A DNA stretch of 33,703 nt from DAOTVS01 sp034436375 (GTDB lineage: Bacteria; Chloroflexota; Anaerolineae; SpSt-313). Shown here piece by piece: positions 1 to 6,697 of this stretch. Position 1 is the stretch's first letter. The number at the start of each line of letters is the position of its first letter. The stretch is taken from positions 1-33,703 of the forward strand of contig DAOTVS010000075.1 in the NCBI GenBank assembly GCA_034436375.1, in the 5' to 3' direction. The position numbers were made by a program, and so were the translations under genes. The notes under the pieces are model-generated. The model was not told the DNA's origin and made no database searches. It worked only from the letters and a program-made list of their open reading frames with translations.

Positions 1-96
1 CGCTCGGCGCTCTCCAGCAGCCCGTAGGGATAGACCTCCCGCTCCGCGGTGTACCGCAGGGTGCCGCCGACGGCCTCGCAGGCGGGAACACCCGTC

Positions 97-115
97 AAAG
101 GGGATGATCCCCTTT
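97..115 (-). terminator. Short perfect palindrome at the 3' end of the URO-D-family gene
   Basis: A hyphenated palindrome with 9-nt arms (AAAGGGGAT / ATCCCCTTT, one base between) touches the stop codon of the gene at 115-1188. As RNA it would form about 7 bp with a 5-nt loop. No T-tract follows on the minus strand, so it is at best a weak terminator or an mRNA 3'-end stabiliser. Confidence 0.35.
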
Positions 116-1188
116 CAGTACTGGCCGTAGCGTTGTACCAGCTCCATCACCCGCTGATACTGGACAAAGGAGACATTGTTGGGAATGGAGTGGTCCGAGT
201 GATAGATATAGCCCCCACCCACCTTGGCCACAGGGATCTTGGTCGCGATCTCCCGCTCGACTGCCGCCGGGTCTGGATCGGCCATGGTACGCACGTCAAT
301 GCCCCCCATAAAGGCCAGGTCCCGCCCAAACTCGCGCTTGAGCTCGACCAGGTCCATGCCCGCCTTGACCTCCAGCGGCTGCAGGCAATCGAGGCCGGCA
401 TCGATCAGGTCGGGGATCAGAGGCTTGACGTTGCCGCACGAGTGCAGCAGAACCTTCATGCCATGCGCGTGGAAGAAATCGAACATGCGCCGGTCGCTGG
501 GCTTGATCAGCTCGCGGTAGATGCGGGGCGAGAAAAAGGGCGCATTGCGATAGCCCATGTCATTGTAGAGAAAGGCGCCGTCAAACCGGTAGCCTTCCTG
601 CATCACAATCTTGGCCATCTCGATGACCATGTCGGCCTGGGTCTCGATCATCTCGCGGACCCAGCCCGGGTCTGTCAGGAGCAGCGGCAGCAGCTCGTCG
701 GAGCGGATATAGCCCTGCAGGCAGTCATATCCGGTCACAGCATTATAGGTCAGGTAGAGATTATCGGCTTTGGCCCGCTCATAGTTGTGCTTGAGCGAGA
801 CCCAATCCACGCGCGTGTAGCCGGGCACGAGGCGCTTTTTGGCCGCCTCCCAGTCAGCGCGGGTCTTGATGCCATAATCGATCAACTCTGGTGTGGTGGA
901 ATAGTCCCGGTGATTCTTGCGGATGCCGCCGGTGCTCGTGGTCTCGACAATGTACTCGGGCGTCCGCTCAAGTACGCGTACGGGGTACTGGGGACTCAGG
1001 TCTGGTCCAAAGCCGCGCAGCTCGTAACCAAAGTACTCGTCCACCGGGATCTCGGTGGACAGGCCCTCGTTATGCCAGCGCGTAATCGTCGCCCCCCAGG
1101 GGCTATCGTGAATGGGGATGCGGTCGCCCTCCTTGTGGTCAAGGGCCAACTGGAACCGCTCTCGCGGCGTCAGGGTCGTCTTGCTCAT
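115..1188 (-). CDS. Uroporphyrinogen decarboxylase (URO-D) family protein, possible methyltransferase
   Basis: 357 aa, URO-D TIM-barrel family (the fold shared by HemE and the corrinoid:CoM methyltransferases MtaA/MtbA). The N-terminus has the usual TPRERFQLALDH opening, followed by RIPI. Around residues 245-275 an HSCGNV motif is followed by DCLQPLE. This His-X-Cys...Cys arrangement resembles the zinc site of MtaA-type methyltransferases, which HemE lacks. No haem genes are nearby, so a haem role is unlikely. The start is the ATG at 1188, six bases after AGGAGG; the upstream in-frame ATG at 1194 abuts that site and is less likely. It is the last gene of the five-gene minus-strand operon with a glycyl radical enzyme, so methyl transfer or C-C/C-O chemistry on the same substrate is an inference. 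The substrate is unknown. Confidence 0.85.
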   Translation of the reverse strand: MSKTTLTPRERFQLALDHKEGDRIPIHDSPWGATITRWHNEGLSTEIPVDEYFGYELRGFGPDLSPQYPVRVLERTPEYIVETTSTGGIRKNHRDYSTTPELIDYGIKTRADWEAAKKRLVPGYTRVDWVSLKHNYERAKADNLYLTYNAVTGYDCLQGYIRSDELLPLLLTDPGWVREMIETQADMVIEMAKIVMQEGYRFDGAFLYNDMGYRNAPFFSPRIYRELIKPSDRRMFDFFHAHGMKVLLHSCGNVKPLIPDLIDAGLDCLQPLEVKAGMDLVELKREFGRDLAFMGGIDVRTMADPDPAAVEREIATKIPVAKVGGGYIYHSDHSIPNNVSFVQYQRVMELVQRYGQY

Positions 1189-1217
1189 GATCATCCTCCT
1201 CGATCCATGCATGCAAC

Positions 1218-1280
1218 ACGCGCCACCGGCGCGTCTCTACACCCCGTTTGCAGCACCGTAGAGACGGCCCGGTGGGCCGT
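1218..1280. repeat. Paired palindromic repeat (cruciform-type), intergenic
   Basis: There are two GC-rich hairpins: ACGCGCC-acc-GGCGCGT (1218-1234) and ACGGCCC-ggt-GGGCCGT (1264-1280). They are joined by an outer 8-bp inverted repeat, GTCTCTAC (1233-1240) and GTAGAGAC (1258-1265). The whole looks like two facing halves of a dispersed palindromic intergenic element. It lies directly upstream of the URO-D gene inside the operon, so it would be transcribed. Confidence 0.6.
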
Positions 1281-1330
1281 GTCCGCCACAAACGACCGTG
1301 ACTAGCTCCATAATGCGAAAAACGCACCCT

Positions 1331-1448
1331 GTAAAGCCGCCATAGCGCAGAGCCATTTGCTTCCCAGCAACTCGATACGAGCCTCACGCAGAGCAGATGC
1401 CTCCGCGCCATGGCGGCCTTACGGATCACGTTTTACGTGTTACGTTTC
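1331..1448. repeat. Imperfect 22-nt inverted repeat with attached heptamer-type tail
   Basis: Arms 1331-1352 and 1401-1422 pair with about three mismatches (GTAAAGCCGCCATAGCGCAG / the CCGCGCCATGGCGGCCTTAC side). They are followed by a short degenerate run of ACGTTTTACGTGTTACGTTT at 1428-1447, the same 7-nt family as the long array at 29003-29072. The run starts immediately after the stop codon of the isomerase gene. It is non-coding and resembles a small non-autonomous repeat. Confidence 0.5.
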
Positions 1449-2349
1449 ACTTCGGGTTCGGCACGAACTCGCTGCCGCCGCGGCAGCGCTTGAGATAGTT
1501 CAGGCCGTGCACCTGGCCGGTCATCTCCAGCTCGCCCCGGTAGACCGGGTCATGCCAGCCCTCAATATCAATGGATCCCTTGTACCCGCCAAGGCGCAGG
1601 GCGCTGATGACGTTGGTCCAATCCAGGTCGCCGAAGCCCGGGGTACGGTGGAAGGCAAACGGCACGTTGCCGTCGATGCCAAATTCGCGGATCACGTCCC
1701 AGCGGATCGTGCAGCACTTGCCGTGGATGTGGAACATCTTGTGCACCCAGGTGCGGAGCTGCGGCATGGGGTCGATCAGCTGCGTCATCTGATGGCAGGG
1801 CTCCCACTCGAGGCCCAGGTTCTCGCCGGGGACGGCGTCGAACATCAGCTCCCAGGCCGCCGGGTTGTGGGCGATATTCCAGTCGCCCGACTGCCAGTCG
1901 CCGCCCATGGGGCAGTTCTCGAAGGCCAGGCGCACGCCTTGATCGGCGGCACGCTGGGCCAGGGGCCCCCATATCTCTTTGAAGCGCGGGAGCGACTCAT
2001 CCAGCTTTTTGCCGCGCAGGCGACCGGTAAAGCCGGCGACGATATTGCAGCCAAAGAGATGGGCGTTATCGATCAGTGCCTCCCAGGCGCGCAGCGTTTC
2101 GATATCCTTGGGCCCGGTCTCCAGAGGATTGCCAAAGCTGGCGAGGGAGCTGATCACGGCGCCCGAGTCGCCCAGGGCCTCTTTGACCTCTGCCGCCATT
2201 TTCTTCAGGTCGGCGCCCTTGAGCCCCTCCCAGAAAGTAATGCTAAAGCTCTCAAAGCCATGGGGCAGGATCTGCTGGATGTAGCTGGCAGTATTGGGGC
2301 CGCCATTCACCAGCGTGCCGATACGGATGTCCAGCAAGGGGTTGCTCAT
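1447..2349 (-). CDS. Sugar phosphate isomerase/epimerase (xylose isomerase-like TIM barrel)
   Basis: 300 aa, AP-endonuclease-2/xylose-isomerase-like TIM-barrel family. Candidate metal ligands sit at barrel strand ends: AFENCPM near residue 156, GLEWEPCHQ near 190, FHIHGK near 218 and IDIEGWHD near 269. The family isomerises or epimerises sugars, inosose or hydroxy-acids with a divalent metal; the exact reaction cannot be read from sequence. The start is the ATG at 2349, eight bases after GGAGGA, which removes 20 residues from the longest reading frame. It follows the glycyl radical enzyme by 143 nt, with short inverted repeats in the gap, and precedes the URO-D gene. Its presence points to a polyol, sugar-acid or similar hydroxylated substrate for the operon (inference). 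Confidence 0.85.
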   Translation of the reverse strand: MSNPLLDIRIGTLVNGGPNTASYIQQILPHGFESFSITFWEGLKGADLKKMAAEVKEALGDSGAVISSLASFGNPLETGPKDIETLRAWEALIDNAHLFGCNIVAGFTGRLRGKKLDESLPRFKEIWGPLAQRAADQGVRLAFENCPMGGDWQSGDWNIAHNPAAWELMFDAVPGENLGLEWEPCHQMTQLIDPMPQLRTWVHKMFHIHGKCCTIRWDVIREFGIDGNVPFAFHRTPGFGDLDWTNVISALRLGGYKGSIDIEGWHDPVYRGELEMTGQVHGLNYLKRCRGGSEFVPNPK

Positions 2350-2492
2350 GAGTCTTGTCCTCCATAGATATGTCTGATCTGCAAATAGCGCCAGCGCCCT
2401 TCCGGGCAATTGCCGGCTGCCATGCTCCGCGCGTCCGGAAGCCGAAGGGCGTTTTCACCGTGCGTTGTGCCCAATGGGCATGGGGGACTGAT

Positions 2493-4658
2493 TCAGGATT
2501 CATGCTCGGTGCGCATGATGATCTCTTCCTGCATCTGCGGCGAGAGGCCCACGAAATAGTCGCTGTAGCCGCCAATGCGCACCACCAGGTCCCGGTACGC
2601 CTCGGGGCGTTCGCGCGCCGCCAGCAAGGTCTCCCGGTCCACCACATTCACCTGCACCTGAAAACCTCCCCGGTGCAGATAGGTCTCCACCACATCCAAC
2701 AGGCGGGCCACAAAGGCCGAGCTATCGCGCGGCCGGCTGAACTTCAGGTTGACGGCGATGCCCCCCAGGTGCGGCCAGTGCTCCCACTTGGTCGCCGAGA
2801 TCACCGCTGCCGTCGGCCCCAGCCGCTCGCGCCCCTGTGCCGGGCCCGAACCGTCGCCCAGCGGGAACCCGGCCCGCCGGCCGTCGGGCGAGGCGCAGGT
2901 GGCCCGGCCCAGCTCTGTGTGCATGATCCAGCAGAAAAAGCCGGAGATGAACGGCCCCCCCAGGTAGGTGCTGTATCGCCGCACCTCCTCGCGGATCCAA
3001 TCCGTCACCTGCACGGCCAGGGCGTCTACGGCATCGTCGTCGTTGCCGTACTTGGGCGCCCGGTTGAGCAGCCGCAGGCGCAGGTCCTCGCGCCCCGCAA
3101 AATCAGTCGCCAGGGCCTGCAGCAGATCCTCCGCCGACACACTGCCCTCATCATAGACAAAGCGGCGGATGGCGGCGAGCGAATCCACCAGATTTGAGAG
3201 GCCCACGAAAGAGGGCTCGATCCAGTTGTGGCGGGCGCCGCCGTGGTCGATATCCCGTCCGCGCAGGAGGCAGTCGTTGACAAAGCACGAGAGCAACGGC
3301 CAGCCGCCGTTGTAGCGCCGGGTGGCCATCGCCTCGTTCTGCTCGATCACCGCCTGCCGCACCGCGCCGGCCAGCCGCTCCCGGTAGCGCCTCAGCAGAT
3401 CTGCAAAAGTGGCCGGTAGCTTCACATGCAGCGGCGCCCCGGCAGGTTGCCCCTCCTGGTAGGGCGGCACCCCCAGCTCATCGTGCAGCAGCTGTACCAG
3501 ATTGATATAGGGGCTTGCGACATAGACGTTGGACGAGGCAATGGGCGTGATCTCCACACAGGTCGAATTCTGGTACAGGCAGGCCTCAGCCGGCGGCAGC
3601 CCGGCGGCAAGCATACCCGCAGTGATGACGTCATCATTGAAGAACGGCGGATGGGAAAGCCCCTGCGCCAGAAGGTTGCCAGCCAGCTCCAGCAGGGCCC
3701 GCGGCGTCTCGGGCGTCCAGCACAGGCCGATACCCGGGTATGCCATGCGCACATGCTCGAGGGTGTGCAGGCACATCTCCGTCAGCTCGTTGCACACATC
3801 GTTGCCGGCGGCGTCGCGCCCGCCCACCAGCCAGCCCACGGCCAGCCCGCGCGGTGTGTATTCGGAGAGCATGATTGCCAGGCAGTCGAGCAGCTCCTGT
3901 GCCCGCTCAGGCGAAATGCGCCCCGCTGCCAGGTCGCGCCGGTAGTAGGGCAGGAGGTACCGGTCGGGGCGGCCTAACTGGAAGAGTAGCATCTGCTGGC
4001 CCGCGCACAGGCTAAAGGTCACGAAATGGACGCACTGCACGGCCTCGTAAAAGGTCTGCGCCGGCAGCTCGGGCACCCGCCGGCAGAGGCGCGCGATCTC
4101 TGCCAGCTCGGCCCGGCGCACGGGGTCCTCGGTAGCAGTCGCCTGCTCCTGCGCCAGGTCAGCATAGCGGTGTGCATAATCCACCAGTGCATCGAGGGCA
4201 ATCAGGCAGGCGCGGTAAAAGGCATCCTTCTCCTGCTCCTCGGGCCGCACCAGGTCGAGCCGCGCGCGGTAGCCCTCAATCTGGCGGCGCAGACCGGATA
4301 CTCCCAGCCTGAGCAGCTTGTCGAAATCGATGGCCATGTGCGCCCGCTGGCCCAAAACGGGCGGCTCGGCCGGCGCCGACCAGCGGCGATAGCTCGCCAG
4401 TTCCTCTGCCTCGGGCCCAGTCAGCGCACGAAAGCAGAACTTGCCCACGAGCAACTCGCCCGGGTCGATCACCGGCGTCAGCCCGCGCAGGATGGTCGCC
4501 GTCTTGAGCGCGCGGCGCACCACCGTCCACGGCTCGCCCGCCGCCTGCAGCCACCCTCGCGCCGCCCACAGCTCCTGCTCCTGAGGCGTCTGCCAGTGCT
4601 GCGTCTGCTGCAGCGCATGCTCCCGCAGTTGCCTCACCCGCGGCGTCGGCTCAGTCAT
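2493..4658 (-). CDS. Glycyl radical enzyme (pyruvate formate-lyase/dehydratase superfamily)
   Basis: 721 aa. The PFL-type N-terminal domain includes IDPGELLVG near residue 65. The active-site loop NSTCVEITP places the thiyl-radical Cys at residue 367, and the following Glu matches the C-x-E pattern of dehydratase/lyase members rather than the Cys-Cys of true PFL. The C-terminal glycyl radical motif RIGGYSDYF has the radical Gly at 697 and ends QMQEEIIMRTEH, so both radical residues are intact. It is shorter than most family members (about 780-850 aa). The start is the ATG at 4658 behind AGGAGGG. These oxygen-sensitive enzymes need a radical-SAM activase, and none is present in the window. It is probably the central C-C, C-O or C-N bond-cleaving enzyme of the operon. 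The substrate is not predictable from these motifs alone. Confidence 0.92.
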   Translation of the reverse strand: MTEPTPRVRQLREHALQQTQHWQTPQEQELWAARGWLQAAGEPWTVVRRALKTATILRGLTPVIDPGELLVGKFCFRALTGPEAEELASYRRWSAPAEPPVLGQRAHMAIDFDKLLRLGVSGLRRQIEGYRARLDLVRPEEQEKDAFYRACLIALDALVDYAHRYADLAQEQATATEDPVRRAELAEIARLCRRVPELPAQTFYEAVQCVHFVTFSLCAGQQMLLFQLGRPDRYLLPYYRRDLAAGRISPERAQELLDCLAIMLSEYTPRGLAVGWLVGGRDAAGNDVCNELTEMCLHTLEHVRMAYPGIGLCWTPETPRALLELAGNLLAQGLSHPPFFNDDVITAGMLAAGLPPAEACLYQNSTCVEITPIASSNVYVASPYINLVQLLHDELGVPPYQEGQPAGAPLHVKLPATFADLLRRYRERLAGAVRQAVIEQNEAMATRRYNGGWPLLSCFVNDCLLRGRDIDHGGARHNWIEPSFVGLSNLVDSLAAIRRFVYDEGSVSAEDLLQALATDFAGREDLRLRLLNRAPKYGNDDDAVDALAVQVTDWIREEVRRYSTYLGGPFISGFFCWIMHTELGRATCASPDGRRAGFPLGDGSGPAQGRERLGPTAAVISATKWEHWPHLGGIAVNLKFSRPRDSSAFVARLLDVVETYLHRGGFQVQVNVVDRETLLAARERPEAYRDLVVRIGGYSDYFVGLSPQMQEEIIMRTEHES

Positions 4659-4757
4659 CGCGCCCTCCTGCCAGGAGTCAGACAGCCCCATATTCCTGGC
4701 CATTTTCTCATCCGGCATCCCGCTCTTGGGGGGTTGGGGGTGGTTGTTGGCAGCCCG

Positions 4758-5501
4758 CTATGCCCAATCCTCGCTCAACACCGTTGGGCACCAGAACTTT
4801 TCGATGTACTCGATCACCAGCCGCGTGCCCTCGGCGTGGCTCACATAAGGGCGCATGGCCGGATTGTACATGGCATCGGTCAGGTCGCGCACCAGGGCCA
4901 CCTCGACACCCCACTTGACCATCTGGCGGATGGCAAAGGACCGGGCCAGGATGCACATGTTCGTGTGCACGCCCATGAGCAACACCTGCCGGATGCCGCG
5001 CTGCTGCAGCAGGCTGTACACCTCTCGCCCGTCTTCGGTGATATAGTCCTGCTCCTGGTCGATCTCGATGGCCGGATGCTCGCGCGTCCAGGCCTTCCAC
5101 CAGGGCTTTTCGCCGGTATCCGGACCATTGTCAGAGTCGTCGATGGGCAGCGGTGGGTTATCATGCTCCAGCGGCGCCGGAGGCTCGACGGGGGGCACGG
5201 CCTGCATGCGCAGGCGCGCGGGGGTGCCCTCGTAAAAGCTCATCGTATCCGAAGGCGCGTGGACAATCGTCACGCCCATCGCCCGCGCCGCCTTGATCAC
5301 GTCGTTCATGCGCGGCGCCATGGCGTTCACACGCTCGGCGGCGCCACGGCACCAGTGGTTATCCCACATGTCGCAGATGACGATCGCTATCTCGGCGGCG
5401 GGGATATTCTTCTCGGTTTCGATAACCTGCCAATAGTTGTGGCCGCCACTATCCTGCTGCAATGCCTGGCGGCGGAAATGTAGCTGCAGGACCTCGCACA
5501 T
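4758..5501 (-). CDS. Isochorismatase-family cysteine hydrolase
   Basis: 247 aa, isochorismatase/nicotinamidase fold. Family marks are the first acidic residue in IVICDMWDNHW near residue 40, and the nucleophile loop GVHTNMCILAR near residue 188 with its Cys. Family members hydrolyse amide, carbamate or vinyl-ether bonds. The segment between about residues 85 and 140 is longer than in compact nicotinamidases and is rich in Pro and acidic residues. The start is the ATG at 5501, nine bases after GGGGAGG; an upstream frame extension to 5555 lacks support. It lies 99 nt upstream of the glycyl radical enzyme in the same operon, suggesting it acts on a precursor or product of that enzyme (inference). 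Confidence 0.85.
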   Translation of the reverse strand: MCEVLQLHFRRQALQQDSGGHNYWQVIETEKNIPAAEIAIVICDMWDNHWCRGAAERVNAMAPRMNDVIKAARAMGVTIVHAPSDTMSFYEGTPARLRMQAVPPVEPPAPLEHDNPPLPIDDSDNGPDTGEKPWWKAWTREHPAIEIDQEQDYITEDGREVYSLLQQRGIRQVLLMGVHTNMCILARSFAIRQMVKWGVEVALVRDLTDAMYNPAMRPYVSHAEGTRLVIEYIEKFWCPTVLSEDWA

Positions 5502-5600
5502 TAAACTGAACCTCCCCTGGCGCGTATGGGCCCCCCTGCTCCTGTTCTGCTGCAACCGGGACCCGGCATACTATCGGTGCGCGTACGGCGCCCCTTTCAT

Positions 5601-5646
5601 GGCCAGGCGCCGTGCCCGGCTTGCTGCCGGGTCGCGGCGCCTGGCC
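5601..5646. repeat. Nested hairpin in the intra-operon gap
   Basis: An outer perfect 12-bp inverted repeat (GGCCAGGCGCCG 5601-5612 / CGGCGCCTGGCC 5635-5646) encloses an inner 6-bp hairpin (CCCGGC-ttgct-GCCGGG 5615-5631). No T-tract follows on either strand. It lies in the 157-nt gap between the first and second genes of the minus-strand operon, where it could mark an mRNA processing or stabilising site, or be a dispersed palindrome. Confidence 0.55.
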
Positions 5647-5658
5647 CTTCGGCTTACG

Positions 5659-6498
5659 TCAGGCGTCTAGCAGTGTTTTCTTGCTGCGGGTGTACTGCAG
5701 CGGATTATCCGGCAGGCGCCGACTCAGGAAATCCAGCGATAGATCGATCACCTCCTGAGCTTCCTCCGGTGTGGTGGTGCCCACCGTGACCATATCCTGG
5801 TCGCGAATGGCATTCCACGAGAAAAGCAGGCCCACCGGCGGCAGCAGGCGCCCGGCCGCCATAGGTTTGATAGTCATCACCGGCTTCTTGGCCCGGTGAA
5901 TGACGCGCATGACCCAGTCGACCTCGACATGCATAAGAAAACCGATCGCATTGAAAATCTGGATGTACGATTCCACATCATAGCCGCGCTCATCGCTAAA
6001 GACGATGGACTCGGGCTCGTGGGTCGAGAGGCCGGGGATCATCCCCCGCTCGCGAATCAACTGCGTCAGGCGGGGCAGGTCGCGGATCTCTCGTGCGCGC
6101 TTGTCGATAAGAATATCGGTGACCGAAGTGTGCGGGAAACAGAAAGTGGCGCCCAGCTCTCGGCAGCGGTCGAAAACCACTTCGGGTTCGTTCTCGGGCG
6201 GGCCGCCAGGCAACGTGTTGAAACCGGGCGTCAGGATCAGGATCATCTTGCGCCCCACCCGCTGCTCGGCGTCGCGCATCGCTTCCGAAAGCCAGGGCAC
6301 AGGCATGCCCATCATCGTATCGATCCCATGCCGCAGAAAGACGGTCAGGATCTCGGCCACCCGCTCCCGGCTCTGATAGCTATTGATGAACTTGTCTTTG
6401 GCCGCGCTGGTGTGGGAATAGCCCAGGAACCAGTTGGTGCCGATGATCATGCGGCTCACTGAAACCCCGCCGACCACAGTGCGCGGAAACTCTACCAT
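5659..6498 (-). CDS. Aldo/keto-reductase-like TIM-barrel protein, function unknown
   Basis: 279 aa, the first gene of the operon. The pattern fits an alpha/beta barrel: an early VSVSRMIIGTNWFLGYSH, alternating strands and helices, and an end segment MVTVGTTTPEEAQEVIDLSL that resembles the GTTSPEEV region of aldo/keto reductases. The N-terminal GGVSVSRMIIGT also resembles the first AKR strand. The canonical AKR Asp-Tyr-Lys-His tetrad could not be placed with confidence, so it may be a non-reductase barrel or a different enzyme. The start is the ATG at 6498 behind AAGGAGG. A near-consensus promoter lies about 50 nt upstream. Confidence 0.7.
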   Translation of the reverse strand: MVEFPRTVVGGVSVSRMIIGTNWFLGYSHTSAAKDKFINSYQSRERVAEILTVFLRHGIDTMMGMPVPWLSEAMRDAEQRVGRKMILILTPGFNTLPGGPPENEPEVVFDRCRELGATFCFPHTSVTDILIDKRAREIRDLPRLTQLIRERGMIPGLSTHEPESIVFSDERGYDVESYIQIFNAIGFLMHVEVDWVMRVIHRAKKPVMTIKPMAAGRLLPPVGLLFSWNAIRDQDMVTVGTTTPEEAQEVIDLSLDFLSRRLPDNPLQYTRSKKTLLDA

Positions 6499-6551
6499 GA
6501 GGCCTCCTTGGGAACCTGCGACTCCGCAAACCGTGCCATAACTACAATATG

Positions 6552-6580
6552 AATATACGAGGGGGAGCAGGCGATGTCAA
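6552..6580 (-). promoter_or_regulatory. Sigma-70-type promoter of the glycyl radical enzyme operon
   Basis: Minus-strand -35 TTGACA (6575-6580), 17-bp spacer, -10 TATATT (6552-6557). The predicted start site near 6545 leaves a leader of about 47 nt before the ATG at 6498. Confidence 0.75.
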
Positions 6581-6582
6581 TT

Positions 6583-6599
6583 TTGCATGCAGGATGCAA
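6583..6599. promoter_or_regulatory. Operator-like dyad beside the divergent promoter
   Basis: The inverted repeat TTGCAT-N5-ATGCAA lies immediately upstream of the operon -35 box, in the divergent gap between the operon and the histidine kinase gene. Its size and location suit a dimeric regulator. No regulator gene of a DNA-binding family is in the window. Confidence 0.4.
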
Positions 6600-6697
6600 T
6601 TCGCGATAGACCATTCCAGGTACGCGGGCCAATGCGCATAGAGGGTAACCTTAAAATCCAACGACTTATATCATCAGACCATACTGGATGGATTGCC

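Noticed and set aside
1..95. Minus-strand open frame at the left edge that reads like protein (including RYTAEREVYPYGLL)
   Set aside because: There is no ATG or GTG start with a ribosome site inside the window, and the segment is too short to identify; it may be the start of a further operon gene beyond the edge.
115..1188. URO-D-family gene as hemE
   Set aside because: It lacks a haem gene context, sits in a catabolic operon and carries His-x-Cys...Cys ligands seen in methyltransferase relatives.
49..1305. Long plus-strand frame of 418 codons opposite the URO-D gene
   Set aside because: It is the antisense shadow of a recognisable minus-strand gene with a good ribosome site; the long open frame follows from high GC.
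1447..2367. Plus-strand frames of up to 336 codons across the isomerase gene
   Set aside because: They are antisense shadows with no family similarity.
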